From Methylobacterium sp. E-005 (GTDB lineage: Bacteria > Pseudomonadota > Alphaproteobacteria > Rhizobiales > Beijerinckiaceae), in NCBI RefSeq assembly GCF_022829725.1, contig NZ_JAKSYG010000078.1, positions 1 to 63,782 of the forward strand: a stretch of DNA of 63,782 nt, read 5' to 3'. The translations under genes were made by a program, and so were the position numbers. Shown piece by piece: positions 31,261 to 43,328 of the stretch. The notes below the pieces were generated by a model, which was not told the origin of the DNA, ran no database searches, and worked only from the letters and a program-made list of their open reading frames with translations. Numbering within the stretch: the first letter of the stretch is position 1; each line of letters opens with the position of its first letter.

Positions 31261-33594
31261 TTGGTGGCCCTCGCGGCCCTTGTCTGCGCGCTGGCGAGCA
31301 CGACGGCGATCGGGCTGCTCACCCATGCCAGGCAGGCTGGCAGGCGCGGCCGCTATCTGTGGCTCGCGGTCGCGGCGGTGGCGGGGGGCTCGGGGATCTG
31401 GGCCACGCATTTCCTGGCCATGCTCGCCTACGCGCCGGGGCTGCCCTCGGCCTATGGGATCGGTCTGACGCTCCTCTCCTACGCCGACGCCGTCGCGATC
31501 ACCGGGCTCGGCTTCGGCCTGGCGACCATGGGCGGCCGGGTGCGGGCGGCGATCGGGGGCGCCGTCGTGGGCGGCGGCATCGCGGCAATGCACTATACCG
31601 GCATGGCCGCCTATGAGGTGCCGGGGCATCTGATCTGGAACCCGGCGGTGGTCGCCGTCTCGGTGGCGATCGGCGCCGTCCTGGGGGCGATGGCGCTGGT
31701 CGCGGGCCTGTCGGCCGGCACCGTCCGGGGCCGGGGCCTCGGCGCCGGGCTGCTGATCCTGGCGATCTGCGGCCATCACTTCACCGGCATGGGCGCGGTG
31801 ACCATCCAGCCCGACCCGGCGGTGGCGATCCCCGAGAGCGCCATCCGGACCGAGTGGCTCGCCGCCGCCGTCGCGCTGGCGAGTTCGCTGATCCTGCTAC
31901 TGGCCGGGGCCGCCGTCCTCCTCGACCTGCGGGAGCGTCAGCGCGCCGAATCCGAGCGCGAGCGCCTGCGCAGCCTCGCCAACGCGGCCGTCGAGGGCCT
32001 CGTCGTGTGCCGCGGCGGCCAGATCGTCAGCGCCAACGAGGCCTTCGCCCGGCTCGCCGGAACCGAGGCCGCGTCCCTGGTGGGCGCCAGCCTGTCCATC
32101 TACCTGCCCGGGCTCACGGCGACGGCCGGCGCGGCCGGAGAAGCCGTCGAGGCCGAACTCGTCCCGGCGGGCGGCGGAACCATCCCGGTGGAGGTGATCC
32201 TGCGGCCGATGGCGGAGTATGGCCGCCAGCCGCATCACGCCGTGGCGGTGCGCGACCTGCGCGCCCGCCGCCGCGCCGAGAGCCAGATCCACTACCTCGC
32301 CCACCACGACGCCCTGACGGGGCTCGCCAACCGGACGAGCTTCCACGCGCGGCTGGAGCGGGAGATGCGGGCGGCGGATGCGCAGCGGACCCGGCTCGCC
32401 GTCCTGTGCCTCGATCTCGACCGCTTCAAGGAGGTCAACGACCTGTTCGGCCACGCCGCCGGCGACGCGATGCTGCGCGATCTCGCCCTGCGCGTCGGCG
32501 GCCTGCTCGATCCCACGCAGCTGATGGCCCGGCTCGGCGGCGACGAATTCGCGATCCTGACACCCCTGGGACACGGCCCCGCGGACGGCTCGGCCGAGCG
32601 GCTGGCCGAGCGGATCCTGGCGATGCTCGCGACGGTACCGGCGGCCTCCGGCCCGGTGATCGCCACCAGCATCGGCCTCGCGGTCTATCCCGACGACGCG
32701 CAGGACCAGCGCGGCCTGCTGAGCCATGCCGACGCCGCCCTGTACCGGGCCAAGGCCGAAGGGCGCGGCACCTGCCGCCGCTACGACGCCAGCATGGGCG
32801 CCCAGATCCGCGACCGGCGCATGCTGGAGCACGACCTGCGCCACGCGGTGTCCCGGGGCGAGCTGGACCTCGTCTACCAGCCGCAGACGCGGATCGACAC
32901 CGGCGCGGTGACGGGCTTCGAGGCGCTGCTGCGCTGGCGCCATCCGGAGCGCGGCTCGGTCCCCCCGGACCAGTTCATACCGATCGCCGAGGAGACCGGG
33001 GCGATCCTGGAGATCGGCGCCTGGGTGCTGCGCGAGGCCTGCCGGACGGCGGCCGGGTGGCCACAGCCGCTGGCGATCGCCGTGAACGTCTCGGCGGTGC
33101 AGCTCCACAACCCGCATTTCGTGCAGTTCGTCCACGGCACCCTGTTCGAGAGCGGCCTGAAGGCGGATCGCCTGGAGATCGAGATCACCGAGACCGCGCT
33201 GATCCGGGATCCGGCCCGGGCGCTGCTCACCCTGCGCCAGCTCAAGGCGCTCGGCGTGCGGATCGCCATGGACGATTTCGGCACCGGCTATTCCTCGCTG
33301 TCGAACCTGCGGTCCTTCCCGTTCGACCGGATCAAGATCGACCGCTCGTTCATCAAGGCGGTCCACAGCAACCCGCAGGGGGCCGCGATCGTGCGCTCCG
33401 TGCTGGGCCTGGGGCGCGGCCTCGGCCTCGCCGTGGTGGCCGAGGGCGTCGAGACCGACGAGGAACTGTCCTTCCTGGCCGCGGAACACTGTACCCTCGC
33501 ACAGGGCTACCTGATGGGCCGGCCCTCGCCGATCACGCACTTCGCCGAATACACCCACGGGGATGCGCCGGATCCGGTCGCCGCCGTGGCCTGA
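31261..33594 (+). CDS. MHYT-PAS-GGDEF-EAL cyclic-di-GMP protein
   Basis: Bifunctional-looking c-di-GMP enzyme in the inner membrane. Counting from the TTG at 31261 (777 residues), the MHYT sensor occupies about 1-190 with the three repeats WATHFLAMLAY, AMHYTGMAAY and GHHFTGMGAV, a domain proposed to bind copper and sense gases. A PAS domain lies at about 238-335. GGDEF is intact at 426-430 and EAL at 554-556, with later motifs EITETALI and DDFGTGYSSL. The TTG start is uncertain because MHYT-like sequence continues upstream without a canonical start (see findings). Confidence 0.9.
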   Translation: MVALAALVCALASTTAIGLLTHARQAGRRGRYLWLAVAAVAGGSGIWATHFLAMLAYAPGLPSAYGIGLTLLSYADAVAITGLGFGLATMGGRVRAAIGGAVVGGGIAAMHYTGMAAYEVPGHLIWNPAVVAVSVAIGAVLGAMALVAGLSAGTVRGRGLGAGLLILAICGHHFTGMGAVTIQPDPAVAIPESAIRTEWLAAAVALASSLILLLAGAAVLLDLRERQRAESERERLRSLANAAVEGLVVCRGGQIVSANEAFARLAGTEAASLVGASLSIYLPGLTATAGAAGEAVEAELVPAGGGTIPVEVILRPMAEYGRQPHHAVAVRDLRARRRAESQIHYLAHHDALTGLANRTSFHARLEREMRAADAQRTRLAVLCLDLDRFKEVNDLFGHAAGDAMLRDLALRVGGLLDPTQLMARLGGDEFAILTPLGHGPADGSAERLAERILAMLATVPAASGPVIATSIGLAVYPDDAQDQRGLLSHADAALYRAKAEGRGTCRRYDASMGAQIRDRRMLEHDLRHAVSRGELDLVYQPQTRIDTGAVTGFEALLRWRHPERGSVPPDQFIPIAEETGAILEIGAWVLREACRTAAGWPQPLAIAVNVSAVQLHNPHFVQFVHGTLFESGLKADRLEIEITETALIRDPARALLTLRQLKALGVRIAMDDFGTGYSSLSNLRSFPFDRIKIDRSFIKAVHSNPQGAAIVRSVLGLGRGLGLAVVAEGVETDEELSFLAAEHCTLAQGYLMGRPSPITHFAEYTHGDAPDPVAAVA

Positions 33595-33617
33595 GCGGCC
33601 GGATCCCGTCATGGTTT

Positions 33618-33713
33618 CGAAAGGGCGAGCCCTTTCGCGGGTCCAGGGCAGAGCCCTGGAGACCACCTCAGGGTGCCACCCTGAGAACCCGCCAAAGGGC
33701 TGGAGCCCTTTGG
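33618..33713. repeat. REP-like element 1, head-to-head pair
   Basis: Four hairpins in the order A-B-B'-A'. A has arms CGAAAGGGC/GCCCTTTCG (33618-33637), linker CGGGT, B has CCAGGGC-AGA-GCCCTGG (33643-33659). The mirrored half is B' CTCAGGGT-GCC-ACCCTGAG (33667-33685), linker ACCCG and A' CCAAAGGGC/GCCCTTTGG (33692-33713). It lies just after the MHYT gene and before the LysR remnant. Confidence 0.85.
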
Positions 33714-33852
33714 AAACCCGGGACTTTGGCTCTCAGCCGGCCGAAGACGAGCCGGCTCAGGCCCGCGAACAGCCAGGCGCAAGGCCCCCCCGTAGAGCAT
33801 CACCCCGGCAAAGCCCGACGCGAGCGCCTGCCGGGCCAGCGTTGGGCTGACC

Positions 33853-34353
33853 GTGGAGGTGCAGATCGACAACGCCCGTCCCCTGCTCGACGGTTTCGAG
33901 GCGGGCCGGCTCGACGCGGCGATCATCCGCAGCGACGACGACCGGCGCCCGGGCGAGATCCTGGGGCCGGAATTGTTCGGCTGGTTCGCGGCGGCGGGCT
34001 TCACGCACCGGGCGGGGGAGCCGCTGCAGCTGGCCGCGTCCTTGCCCTGCTGCGCCGTCCGCGACGTGGCGGCCCGGCTGCTCGACCGGGCCGGAATCGC
34101 CTGGACGGAGGTTTTTTCAGGCGGAACGGCCGCGATCGCCGCGGCCCTGTCGGCGGGTCTGGCGGTGGCGGCCTTCCCGCGTCGGCTGGCACCCGCCGAC
34201 GTGGTGGATGTCGGCCCGGCGCTGGGCCTGCCGGCGCTCCCCGCCCTCGCGATCGTGCTGCACGCCGCACCGTCCGACCCGAAGACCCGGGCCACGCTGC
34301 GGGCGATCGCGGCGGCGTTCCGGGGGGCGAGTCCTCGGATTCCAAAGGGCTAA
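33853..34353 (+). pseudogene. Truncated LysR regulator, effector domain only
   Basis: 166-codon open frame from a GTG that matches the effector-binding half of LysR proteins: VEVQIDNARPLLDGFEAGRL, a hinge-like CCAVRDVAARLLDRAGI, then GTAAIAAALSAGLAVAAFP. The DNA-binding domain, linker and first strand (about 100-130 residues) are missing. In-frame sequence upstream reaches a stop at 33793 without family similarity. The frame ends inside a repeat element (tail SPRIPKG). A remnant flanked by two repeat elements is the best reading. Confidence 0.65.
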
Positions 34354-34386
34354 GCCCTTTGGCGGGTGGTCAGGGCAGCGCCCTGA
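34342..34386. repeat. REP-like element 2, single unit
   Basis: A hairpin CCAAAGGGC-TAA-GCCCTTTGG (34342-34362), linker CGGGT, then B hairpin TCAGGGC-AGC-GCCCTGA after GG. It lies at the end of the LysR remnant, whose stop codon TAA is the loop of the A hairpin. Confidence 0.85.
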
Positions 34387-34456
34387 CGCATCGGCGTCCC
34401 GGGCTTCGGGACGATACGTTCTGCCCAGGCTGGACGGATGGCAGTCCAGCAGAGCG

Positions 34457-35458
34457 TCACTCATCGATCTCCCCCCGCAGCGGTCGCGCCAGCAGCCCGG
34501 CGACCACATCATCGACTCCGGCCGTGCCCGCCACGATCGCCGCGACCGCCTGCGCCACCGGCATCTCGATGCCCTGCGCCGCCGCGAGCCCGGCCAGGGC
34601 CGCGGCCGTGAAGGCGCCCTCGGCGAGCTTGCCGCCGGCGGCCTCATCCGGGCCCGCCCCGGCGCCGAGCCGCTGCCCGAAGGCGAAGTTGCGCGATTGC
34701 GGCGAGGAGGCGGTCAGCACCAGATCGCCCAGCCCCGAGAGGCCCATCAGCGTCTCGGGGCGGCCGCCGAATCCCTTCGCGAAGCGCATCAGCTCGGCGA
34801 AGGCCCGGGCGATCAGCGCCGCCCGGGCGCTCTCGCCGAGGCCCCTCCCGGCCACGATCCCGCAGGCGATGGCCAGCACGTTCTTGCCGGCCCCCCCGAT
34901 CTCGACGCCGCGCACGTCGTCGGTGTGGTAGAGGCGCAGGTTCGGCCCCGAGAGGAGCGCCGACAGGGACGCGGCGAGCCGGGCATCGGCCGCCGCCAGG
35001 GTCACGGCGGTGGGCAGGCCGCGGGCGACATCGGCCGCGAAGCTCGGGCCCGACAGGACCGCGACAGGCGTGCCCGGCGGCAGGACCTGCTCCGCCACGG
35101 CGCTCAGGAAGCTGTCGCTGCCGCGCTCGATCCCCTTGGCGCAGAGGATCACCGGCCCGGCCGAGGCCAGGGGAGGGCGCAGGGCTTCCAGCACGCCGCG
35201 CACGGTCTGGGCGGGGACCACGACCAGCGTGGCCCGGGCGCCGGCCAGTCTTTCGGGCTCCGCCGTCGCCCGGATGCCCGGGTGGAGCGGCACGCCCGGC
35301 AGGTAGCGCGGATTCTCCCGCCCGGCCTGGAGCCTGGCAGCGGCCTCCGGGTCACGTAGCCAGAGGGTGACGGGATGCCCGGCCGCCGCCGCGGCATTGG
35401 CGAGCGCCGTGCCCCAGGCCCCGCCCCCGACGACGTTGATCGCAGCGCCCGCGCTCAT
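34457..35458 (-). CDS. gpsA: NAD(P)H-dependent glycerol-3-phosphate dehydrogenase
   Basis: 333 residues. Makes sn-glycerol-3-phosphate from dihydroxyacetone phosphate for phospholipid synthesis. N-terminal nucleotide-binding motif INVVGGGAWGTALANA; catalytic-region Lys motifs LCAKGIERGS and GGAGKNVLAIACGI. Length is as in the family. Its start overlaps the GNAT gene stop by 4 bases, placing it third in the tsaD-GNAT-gpsA operon. Confidence 0.96.
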   Translation of the reverse strand: MSAGAAINVVGGGAWGTALANAAAAAGHPVTLWLRDPEAAARLQAGRENPRYLPGVPLHPGIRATAEPERLAGARATLVVVPAQTVRGVLEALRPPLASAGPVILCAKGIERGSDSFLSAVAEQVLPPGTPVAVLSGPSFAADVARGLPTAVTLAAADARLAASLSALLSGPNLRLYHTDDVRGVEIGGAGKNVLAIACGIVAGRGLGESARAALIARAFAELMRFAKGFGGRPETLMGLSGLGDLVLTASSPQSRNFAFGQRLGAGAGPDEAAGGKLAEGAFTAAALAGLAAAQGIEMPVAQAVAAIVAGTAGVDDVVAGLLARPLRGEIDE

Positions 35459-36312
35459 GCGGCGACCTCCCTGTCCGCGCAGTCCAACCGATAGAGTACG
35501 TGCGTGCGCAACGGCCCCTCAGGCACCGCCGGATGCGAAAATGTCCCGGCCGGGACCATGTCGATGCGCTCCATCACGGCCCGGGACCGGGTATTGCCGG
35601 CCGCCGTGAAGGCTACCACGGCGCGGATGCCGCAGCGCTTCGACAGGTCGGCCAGCGCGCACCGCGCGGCCCGGGTGGCGAAGCCGTGCCCCCAGGCATC
35701 GCGCGCGAGGCGCCACGCCAGTTCTACCGTGCGCCCGGGCCGGTCGCCGCCCGGGAAGGGGAGGGGCTGCAGGATCCGCATCGCGCCGGCAAAGCCGATG
35801 AACCGGCCCGCATGCTCGACGGCCCAGGGGCCGAACCCGTCCGCCACGAAGCGCCGGTCGAAGATCCCGGCCTCGGCGGCGCTCTCCGCCGCTGTCCGGG
35901 GGCGGGGGAAGTGGGCCATCACGGTCGGGTCGGCGTTGAGCGCCGCGAAGGGCGCCGTGTCCTCCGGACGCCAGCGGCGCAGGATCAGGTCGCCGTCCCG
36001 GAGGGTCTCGGGAACGACGGCCGGCGCGATCTTGCCACGCCACGCCAGGGAGCGGCGGTTGAGGAGGGCGAGATCCGCATCGCCGGCGAGCACGGCCTCG
36101 CCCAGCGCGATCGCGCCTTCGAGTCGATCGAGGGGCATGTTGGCGTAGGCCGGGGGGCGGACATGGTCGCGCCAGGGGCCGCCACAGGTGTTGTCGAGCA
36201 GGATCCGCGCGAAGCAATGATCGAGGCGCACCGGCCAGTCCGGCCGGGCGGCCTCGGGCAGGCGGCGCTCGACCAGAGCGCGCCACTGCGCGCGCCGCGC
36301 CGCCTCGGTCAT
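35455..36312 (-). CDS. GNAT N-acetyltransferase with an extra N-terminal domain
   Basis: 285 residues. The C-terminal part (about 105-275) is a RimJ/RimL-like GNAT fold: [35 protein letters not shown], and [17 protein letters not shown] for acetyl-CoA binding. The first 95 residues are a separate helical domain ([33 protein letters not shown]) that I do not recognise. It overlaps tsaD and gpsA by 4 bases on each side, so translation is coupled. Substrate unknown; protein N-terminal acetylation is one possibility. Confidence 0.85.
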   Translation of the reverse strand: MTEAARRAQWRALVERRLPEAARPDWPVRLDHCFARILLDNTCGGPWRDHVRPPAYANMPLDRLEGAIALGEAVLAGDADLALLNRRSLAWRGKIAPAVVPETLRDGDLILRRWRPEDTAPFAALNADPTVMAHFPRPRTAAESAAEAGIFDRRFVADGFGPWAVEHAGRFIGFAGAMRILQPLPFPGGDRPGRTVELAWRLARDAWGHGFATRAARCALADLSKRCGIRAVVAFTAAGNTRSRAVMERIDMVPAGTFSHPAVPEGPLRTHVLYRLDCADREVAA

Positions 36313-37373
36313 CCGGCCGGAACCGCCGCGGCGGCTGGATCGCCCGAGAGCGGCCAGCGCGGCCGGGCCGGGGCGGTCAGGTCATCCACGAGGCCGAGGC
36401 GCAGGCGCTCCAGACCGGCCCAGGCGATCATCGCGCCGTTGTCGCCGCAGAGGTGCAGGGGCGGGGCGACGAAGCTCAACCCCGCCTCGCCGGCGAGGGC
36501 CGCGAGCGCCCGCCGGATCGCGCCGTTGGCCGCCACGCCCCCGGCCGCCACCAGGGCGGTGGGCCGCCCGGCCACGCCCGAGAAGCCGCGCAGGGCGACC
36601 CGGGCGCGATCCACCACGACATCGACCACCGCGGCCTGGAAGCCGGCGCAGAGATCGGCGACGTCGCGCTCGGCGAGCGGGGCGATCTTTTCCGCCTCGA
36701 TCCGCAGGGCGGTCTTGAGCCCGGAGAGCGAAAAATCCGCCTCGCGCCGACCCAGCATCGGCCGGGGCAGGGCGAAGCGCTCGGCATCGCCCGCCTCGGC
36801 CATGCGCTCGACCTCGGGTCCGCCGGGATAGCCGAGGCCAAGGAGCTTGGCGGCCTTGTCGAAGGCCTCGCCGATGGCGTCGTCGATGGTCGAGCCGAGG
36901 CGGACGTAATCGCCGACGCCGCGCACCGCGAGGAGCTGGGTATGGCCGCCCGAGACCAGCAGCAGCAGGTACGGAAAGGCGATCCCGTCGGTCAGCCGGG
37001 CCGTGAGGGCGTGGGCCTCCAGATGGTTCACGGCCAGAAGCGGCTTGCGGGTCACGAGCGCCAGGGTCTTGGCGGTGACAAGGCCGACCAAGACGCCGCC
37101 GATCAGCCCGGGCCCGGCCGCCACCGCGATCCCGTCGAGATCGGTCAATCCGATTCCGGCCTTCTCCAGGGCGCGGGCGATCAGCCGGTCGAGCACCTCC
37201 ACATGGGCGCGGGCGGCGATCTCGGGCACGACGCCGCCATAGGCCGCGTGCTCGGCGATCTGACTCAGCACCTCGTTGGCGCGGATCTGCGCGACGCCAT
37301 CCGCGTCGATCGAGACCACGGCGGCGGCGGTCTCGTCGCAAGTGGTCTCGATGCCGAGCACCGTCTTCTGCAC
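36309..37373 (-). CDS. tsaD: tRNA N6-adenosine threonylcarbamoyltransferase
   Basis: 354 residues. Catalyses the transfer step that makes t6A37 in ANN-decoding tRNAs, with TsaB and TsaE (not in the window). Start [16 protein letters not shown]; metal-binding His in [15 protein letters not shown] motifs [12 protein letters not shown] and [11 protein letters not shown]. First gene of a tightly overlapping operon with the GNAT and gpsA genes. Confidence 0.97.
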   Translation of the reverse strand: MQKTVLGIETTCDETAAAVVSIDADGVAQIRANEVLSQIAEHAAYGGVVPEIAARAHVEVLDRLIARALEKAGIGLTDLDGIAVAAGPGLIGGVLVGLVTAKTLALVTRKPLLAVNHLEAHALTARLTDGIAFPYLLLLVSGGHTQLLAVRGVGDYVRLGSTIDDAIGEAFDKAAKLLGLGYPGGPEVERMAEAGDAERFALPRPMLGRREADFSLSGLKTALRIEAEKIAPLAERDVADLCAGFQAAVVDVVVDRARVALRGFSGVAGRPTALVAAGGVAANGAIRRALAALAGEAGLSFVAPPLHLCGDNGAMIAWAGLERLRLGLVDDLTAPARPRWPLSGDPAAAAVPAG

Positions 37374-37489
37374 GCGTCAGGTCTCCTCGTTCGGGCGGCC
37401 TCCGAGCCGCCGGCAGTCCGGGCATGGGGCTCGAAGCCATGCTCCCCAGTAACGCTCCGTCCCGATCCGGCCGGCGCGTCTCTCCCGCC

Positions 37490-37699
37490 TCAGTCGACCG
37501 CGACCATCACGTCGGAGGCCTTGATCACCGCGTAGGCAGAGCCGCCGGCCACGAGCTTGAGCGCATCGACCGCCTCGTTGGTGATCGAGGCCATGACCAC
37601 TTGGCCGGGGCTGATCTCGATCTTCACGTGGGACGTGGTCGCACCCTTGTCGACCGAGACGACCGTGCCCTTGATGACGTTGCGTGCGCTGATCTTCAT
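37490..37699 (-). CDS. Molbindin, single Mop/TOBE domain
   Basis: 69-residue protein that is one Mop domain: KISARNVIKGTVVSVDKGAT, then GQVVMASITNEAVDALKL. Mop proteins bind molybdate as oligomers and buffer cytoplasmic molybdenum. A molybdenum enzyme is encoded about 9 kb away (25931-28655), a plausible user. It lies 116 bases upstream of tsaD on the same strand. Confidence 0.92.
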   Translation of the reverse strand: MKISARNVIKGTVVSVDKGATTSHVKIEISPGQVVMASITNEAVDALKLVAGGSAYAVIKASDVMVAVD

Positions 37700-37875
37700 G
37701 AGTCCGGCTCCCCTGCCGCATCGGGCGGCTCACGGCCGGCTTCCTACAACACGGTGGGCCCGCGCGCGACCGCCTTGGAGCGCGCGCCACCGAAATGGCG
37801 ACCGGTTCGGCGCAAGAGAAAGCGCCACAACAAGGACGTGGGGCCGCCCCGATTGCCCTGCGATCGGGGGCGGCT

Positions 37876-38244
37876 CTAATGCGAATCCGGGGCCGGATCG
37901 CCGTCCGGCCCGGTCTCGTCCGCTGCCTCGGACTCTTCCTCGGGGATCGGCGCGGCGCCCCAGGCGACGAGGGTCGCGTTGAGGTCGTCGAGGACGAAGT
38001 GCCGGGCGCTGTCACGGTCGTACCCGTCGGCCAGGAGGTCGTCGTAATCGGTGAAGACGTGGCGGGCATAGGTCACGAGGGCGAGGCGCGCCGCGGTCTC
38101 GGGGGCGGCCCGGCGCAGGCCCGGGCTCGCCAGCGCCCGGGCCAGGGCGGCCTCGGCCTCGAAGGGCGGCAGGCGCGGGGCAAGCCGCGCCAGCGCCTGG
38201 GCGACGGCCTCGCGGCGGTTCCGGGGCGGGGATGCGTCGCTCAT
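37876..38244 (-). CDS. DUF2293 family protein
   Basis: 122 residues. The core (about 10-95) has the DUF2293 signature YARHVFTDYDDLLADGYDRD followed by HFVLDDLNATLVAWG. Predicted helical and cytoplasmic; function unknown. The last 25 residues are acidic and probably disordered. Confidence 0.88.
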   Translation of the reverse strand: MSDASPPRNRREAVAQALARLAPRLPPFEAEAALARALASPGLRRAAPETAARLALVTYARHVFTDYDDLLADGYDRDSARHFVLDDLNATLVAWGAAPIPEEESEAADETGPDGDPAPDSH

Positions 38245-38344
38245 CGAAGGCCTGCCGACCGCATGATTTCAACGCCGGGATCGGTTAGGATCACGTCGGA
38301 TCAGGTGGAGTGGACACGGATCCTCCGCCGCGGAGAGCAGGTGA

Positions 38345-38698
38345 ATGTCAGGTCTTCGTCATACGGCAAGTCGTCACCTTGCACAGCGTCGTTACCGCTC
38401 AAGTCTCCGTCGCGCGGCAATCCTGGGCCTCCTGCTCGGACCGGTGCCGGCCTTCGCCCAGAGCCCGGCCCCGGGCGCGAATCCCGGCCTTGCCGCACCG
38501 ACAGGCCCCACTGTCGGCGGCCGCCGGATCACGGCCACGGGCCAGACCAAGCCGCCGGGCAGCCCCGCGACGACCGGGATGCCGCAGCCGGTGAACCAGG
38601 CCGAGATGATCAAGGCCCAGAAGGCCGCGGAAGCCCGCTCGAAGGCCTGGGACAGCAAGATGCGCAACACGATGGGCTCGATCTGCCACGGTTGCTGA
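38345..38698 (+). CDS. Small exported protein of unknown function
   Basis: 117 residues. A long basic N-region (RHTASRHLAQRRYRSSLRRA) precedes a hydrophobic core (ILGLLLGPVPAFAQS), which looks like a signal peptide. The mature part is Pro/Gly-rich, then a helix (QAEMIKAQKAAEARSKAW), and ends in CHGC. Convergent with rpsD and sharing a terminator with it. The true start may be nearer the hydrophobic core. Confidence 0.6.
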   Translation: MSGLRHTASRHLAQRRYRSSLRRAAILGLLLGPVPAFAQSPAPGANPGLAAPTGPTVGGRRITATGQTKPPGSPATTGMPQPVNQAEMIKAQKAAEARSKAWDSKMRNTMGSICHGC

Positions 38699-38715
38699 GG
38701 CCGGACAAACGCGAA

Positions 38716-38738
38716 GGGGCCGCCCGATGGGCAGCCCC
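38716..38738. terminator. Terminator shared by rpsD and the convergent small gene
   Basis: Ten-bp stem GGGGCCGCCC/GGGCAGCCCC with a 3-base GAT loop and a single G-U wobble when read from the minus strand, followed there by TTCGCGTTTG. It sits between the two convergent stop codons. Confidence 0.75.
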
Positions 38739-38765
38739 TCCGTCGAGACCGTCTCCGGTCGGATC

Positions 38766-39383
38766 TTAGCGGGAGTAGAACTCGATGACGAGGTTCGGCT
38801 CCATCTGCACCGGGTAGGGCACCTCGGACAGGCTGGGGATGCGGGTGACGCGGGCGGTCATCTTGGCATGGTCGGCCTCGATGTAGTCCGGCACGTCGCG
38901 CTCGGACAGCTGGGTCGCCACGATGACGATCTCGAGCTGGCGGGACGATTCCTTGACCTCGATGAGGTCGCCGGCCTTCACCTGATAGCTCGGGATGTTG
39001 ACGCGCACGCCGTTCACCTTGACGTGGCCGTGGTTGACGAACTGGCGCGCGGCGAACGGGGTCGCGACGAACTTCGCCCGGTAGACCACGGCGTCGAGGC
39101 GGCGCTCGAGCAGGCCGACGAGGTTCTCACCGGAATCGCCGCGCAGGCGGATCGCCTCGGCGTAGTAGCGGCGGAACTGCTTCTCGGTGATGTTGCCGTA
39201 ATAGCCCTTGAGCTTCTGCTTGGCGCGCAGCTGCGTGCCGAAGTCGCTCATCTTGCCCTTGCGGCGCTGGCCGTGCTGGCCGGGGCCGTACTCACGGCGG
39301 TTGACGGGGCTCTTCGGGCGGCCCCAGATGTTCTGGCCCATGCGGCGGTCGAGCTTGTGCTTGGCCTGAATCCGCTTCGACAT
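38766..39383 (-). CDS. rpsD: 30S ribosomal protein S4
   Basis: 205 residues, the usual length. N-terminal region [20 protein letters not shown], then the S4 RNA-binding domain ([39 protein letters not shown]). Nucleates 30S assembly by binding 16S rRNA. It is a monocistronic alphaproteobacterial-type rpsD, away from the main ribosomal protein cluster. Confidence 0.98.
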   Translation of the reverse strand: MSKRIQAKHKLDRRMGQNIWGRPKSPVNRREYGPGQHGQRRKGKMSDFGTQLRAKQKLKGYYGNITEKQFRRYYAEAIRLRGDSGENLVGLLERRLDAVVYRAKFVATPFAARQFVNHGHVKVNGVRVNIPSYQVKAGDLIEVKESSRQLEIVIVATQLSERDVPDYIEADHAKMTARVTRIPSLSEVPYPVQMEPNLVIEFYSR

Positions 39384-39573
39384 GTTTCGCGTCCTCGCGT
39401 GACGGGATTGAGGAACGCGCCCTCCTTTTCCCGGGCGAAGGCCCGGGACGACAGGGCGGGAAATCCCGCCCACGGGTGCGCGTGAAAACGCCAAGGGGCC
39501 CCGTGCGGAGCCCCATCGACGGGCTGCGTCATAGGGGACGGCGGCTGCGCGGTCAACCACCGGGGGATTTGGG

Positions 39574-40074
39574 ATGGACGAAGTGGTTGTAATCCGGCGC
39601 GGTGGGCCGGCGGACGCGGAGGCGATCCGGGCGCTGGTCGAGGCGGCTTACACCAAGTGGATCCCGCTGATCGGTCGCCTGCCGACGCCGATGCAGGCGG
39701 ACTACGCCGCGTCCGTGCTGGCGCACCGGTTCGACCTGCTGCGGGCCGGCGCGGACCTCGCCGCGCTGATCGAGACGCAGGCCGAGGGCGACCATCTGCT
39801 GATCGTCAACGTCGCCGTGCATCCGGCCTTCCAGGGCCGGGGCTTCGGCACCCGGCTGCTCGGCCTCGCCGAGGACATCGCCGCGGAGGCGGGGCTGGCG
39901 CGGCTGCGCCTCTACACCAACAAGAAGTACGTCGCGAACCTGCGCCTCTACGCATCGCTCGGCTACGGGGTGGAGCGAGAGGAGCTTTATGCCGGTCCGG
40001 GCCGGACCCGGGACGACGACATCACTGTGCACATGGTGAAGGAGATTGCCGGCATCGGCCTGCCCGCAGCTTGA
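39574..40074 (+). CDS. GNAT N-acetyltransferase
   Basis: 166-residue single-domain GNAT. N-terminal strand [20 protein letters not shown]; acetyl-CoA binding loop [19 protein letters not shown]-terminal [20 protein letters not shown]. Substrate unknown. Convergent with pgm, and a REP-like element lies between the two. Confidence 0.92.
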   Translation: MDEVVVIRRGGPADAEAIRALVEAAYTKWIPLIGRLPTPMQADYAASVLAHRFDLLRAGADLAALIETQAEGDHLLIVNVAVHPAFQGRGFGTRLLGLAEDIAAEAGLARLRLYTNKKYVANLRLYASLGYGVEREELYAGPGRTRDDDITVHMVKEIAGIGLPAA

Positions 40075-40103
40075 CTGCCGATGCCGCCATGACGTTGCAG
40101 CAA

Positions 40104-40150
40104 TGTCGGGGGCTCCGCCCCGACACCCCGCCAAAGGGCTTGCCCTTTGG
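40104..40150. repeat. REP-like element 3, single unit, inverted orientation
   Basis: B' hairpin TGTCGGGG/CCCCGACA (40104-40125), linker CCCCG, then A' hairpin CCAAAGGGC-TT-GCCCTTTGG (40131-40150). This copy has a changed B sequence (TCGGGG rather than CAGGGC) but keeps pairing, i.e. compensatory change. It lies between the convergent GNAT and pgm genes and could terminate both. Confidence 0.8.
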
Positions 40151-40159
40151 GAACCCCGA

Positions 40160-43119
<2,960 letters not shown>

Positions 43120-43160
43120 GCGGTCGATCCCGGTCGCACCGGCGGAATCCAACCCAAACC

Positions 43161-43276
43161 CCTCATCACTGAGGCGCCCGCGCCAGCGGGCCCTGAAGGA
43201 AGGCTCCGGGGATCGCGCGGCGTGCTGGAGACCTCCTTCGAGGCCTCCGCTGCGCTCCGGCACCTCAGGATGAGGG
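43161..43276. repeat. Interspersed palindromic repeat
   Basis: An element bounded by CCTCATC and GATGAGG, with internal modules resembling AGACCTCCTTCGAGGCCTCC and GCTGCGCTCCGGCACCTCAG. Similar palindromes are scattered in many Hyphomicrobiales genomes (recalled, not searched). It lies between convergent hydrolase and mutase genes. Confidence 0.6.
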
Positions 43277-43328
43277 CGTGGGTGAGAGGGATCGAGGCGG
43301 CCCGTCCGGCCGCCGCGGGAGGCTCGCC

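Noticed and set aside
33609..34295. Minus-strand open frame across the LysR remnant and repeat element
   Set aside because: The plus strand shows clear LysR effector-domain sequence; the minus product has no family match and runs through the repeat hairpins.
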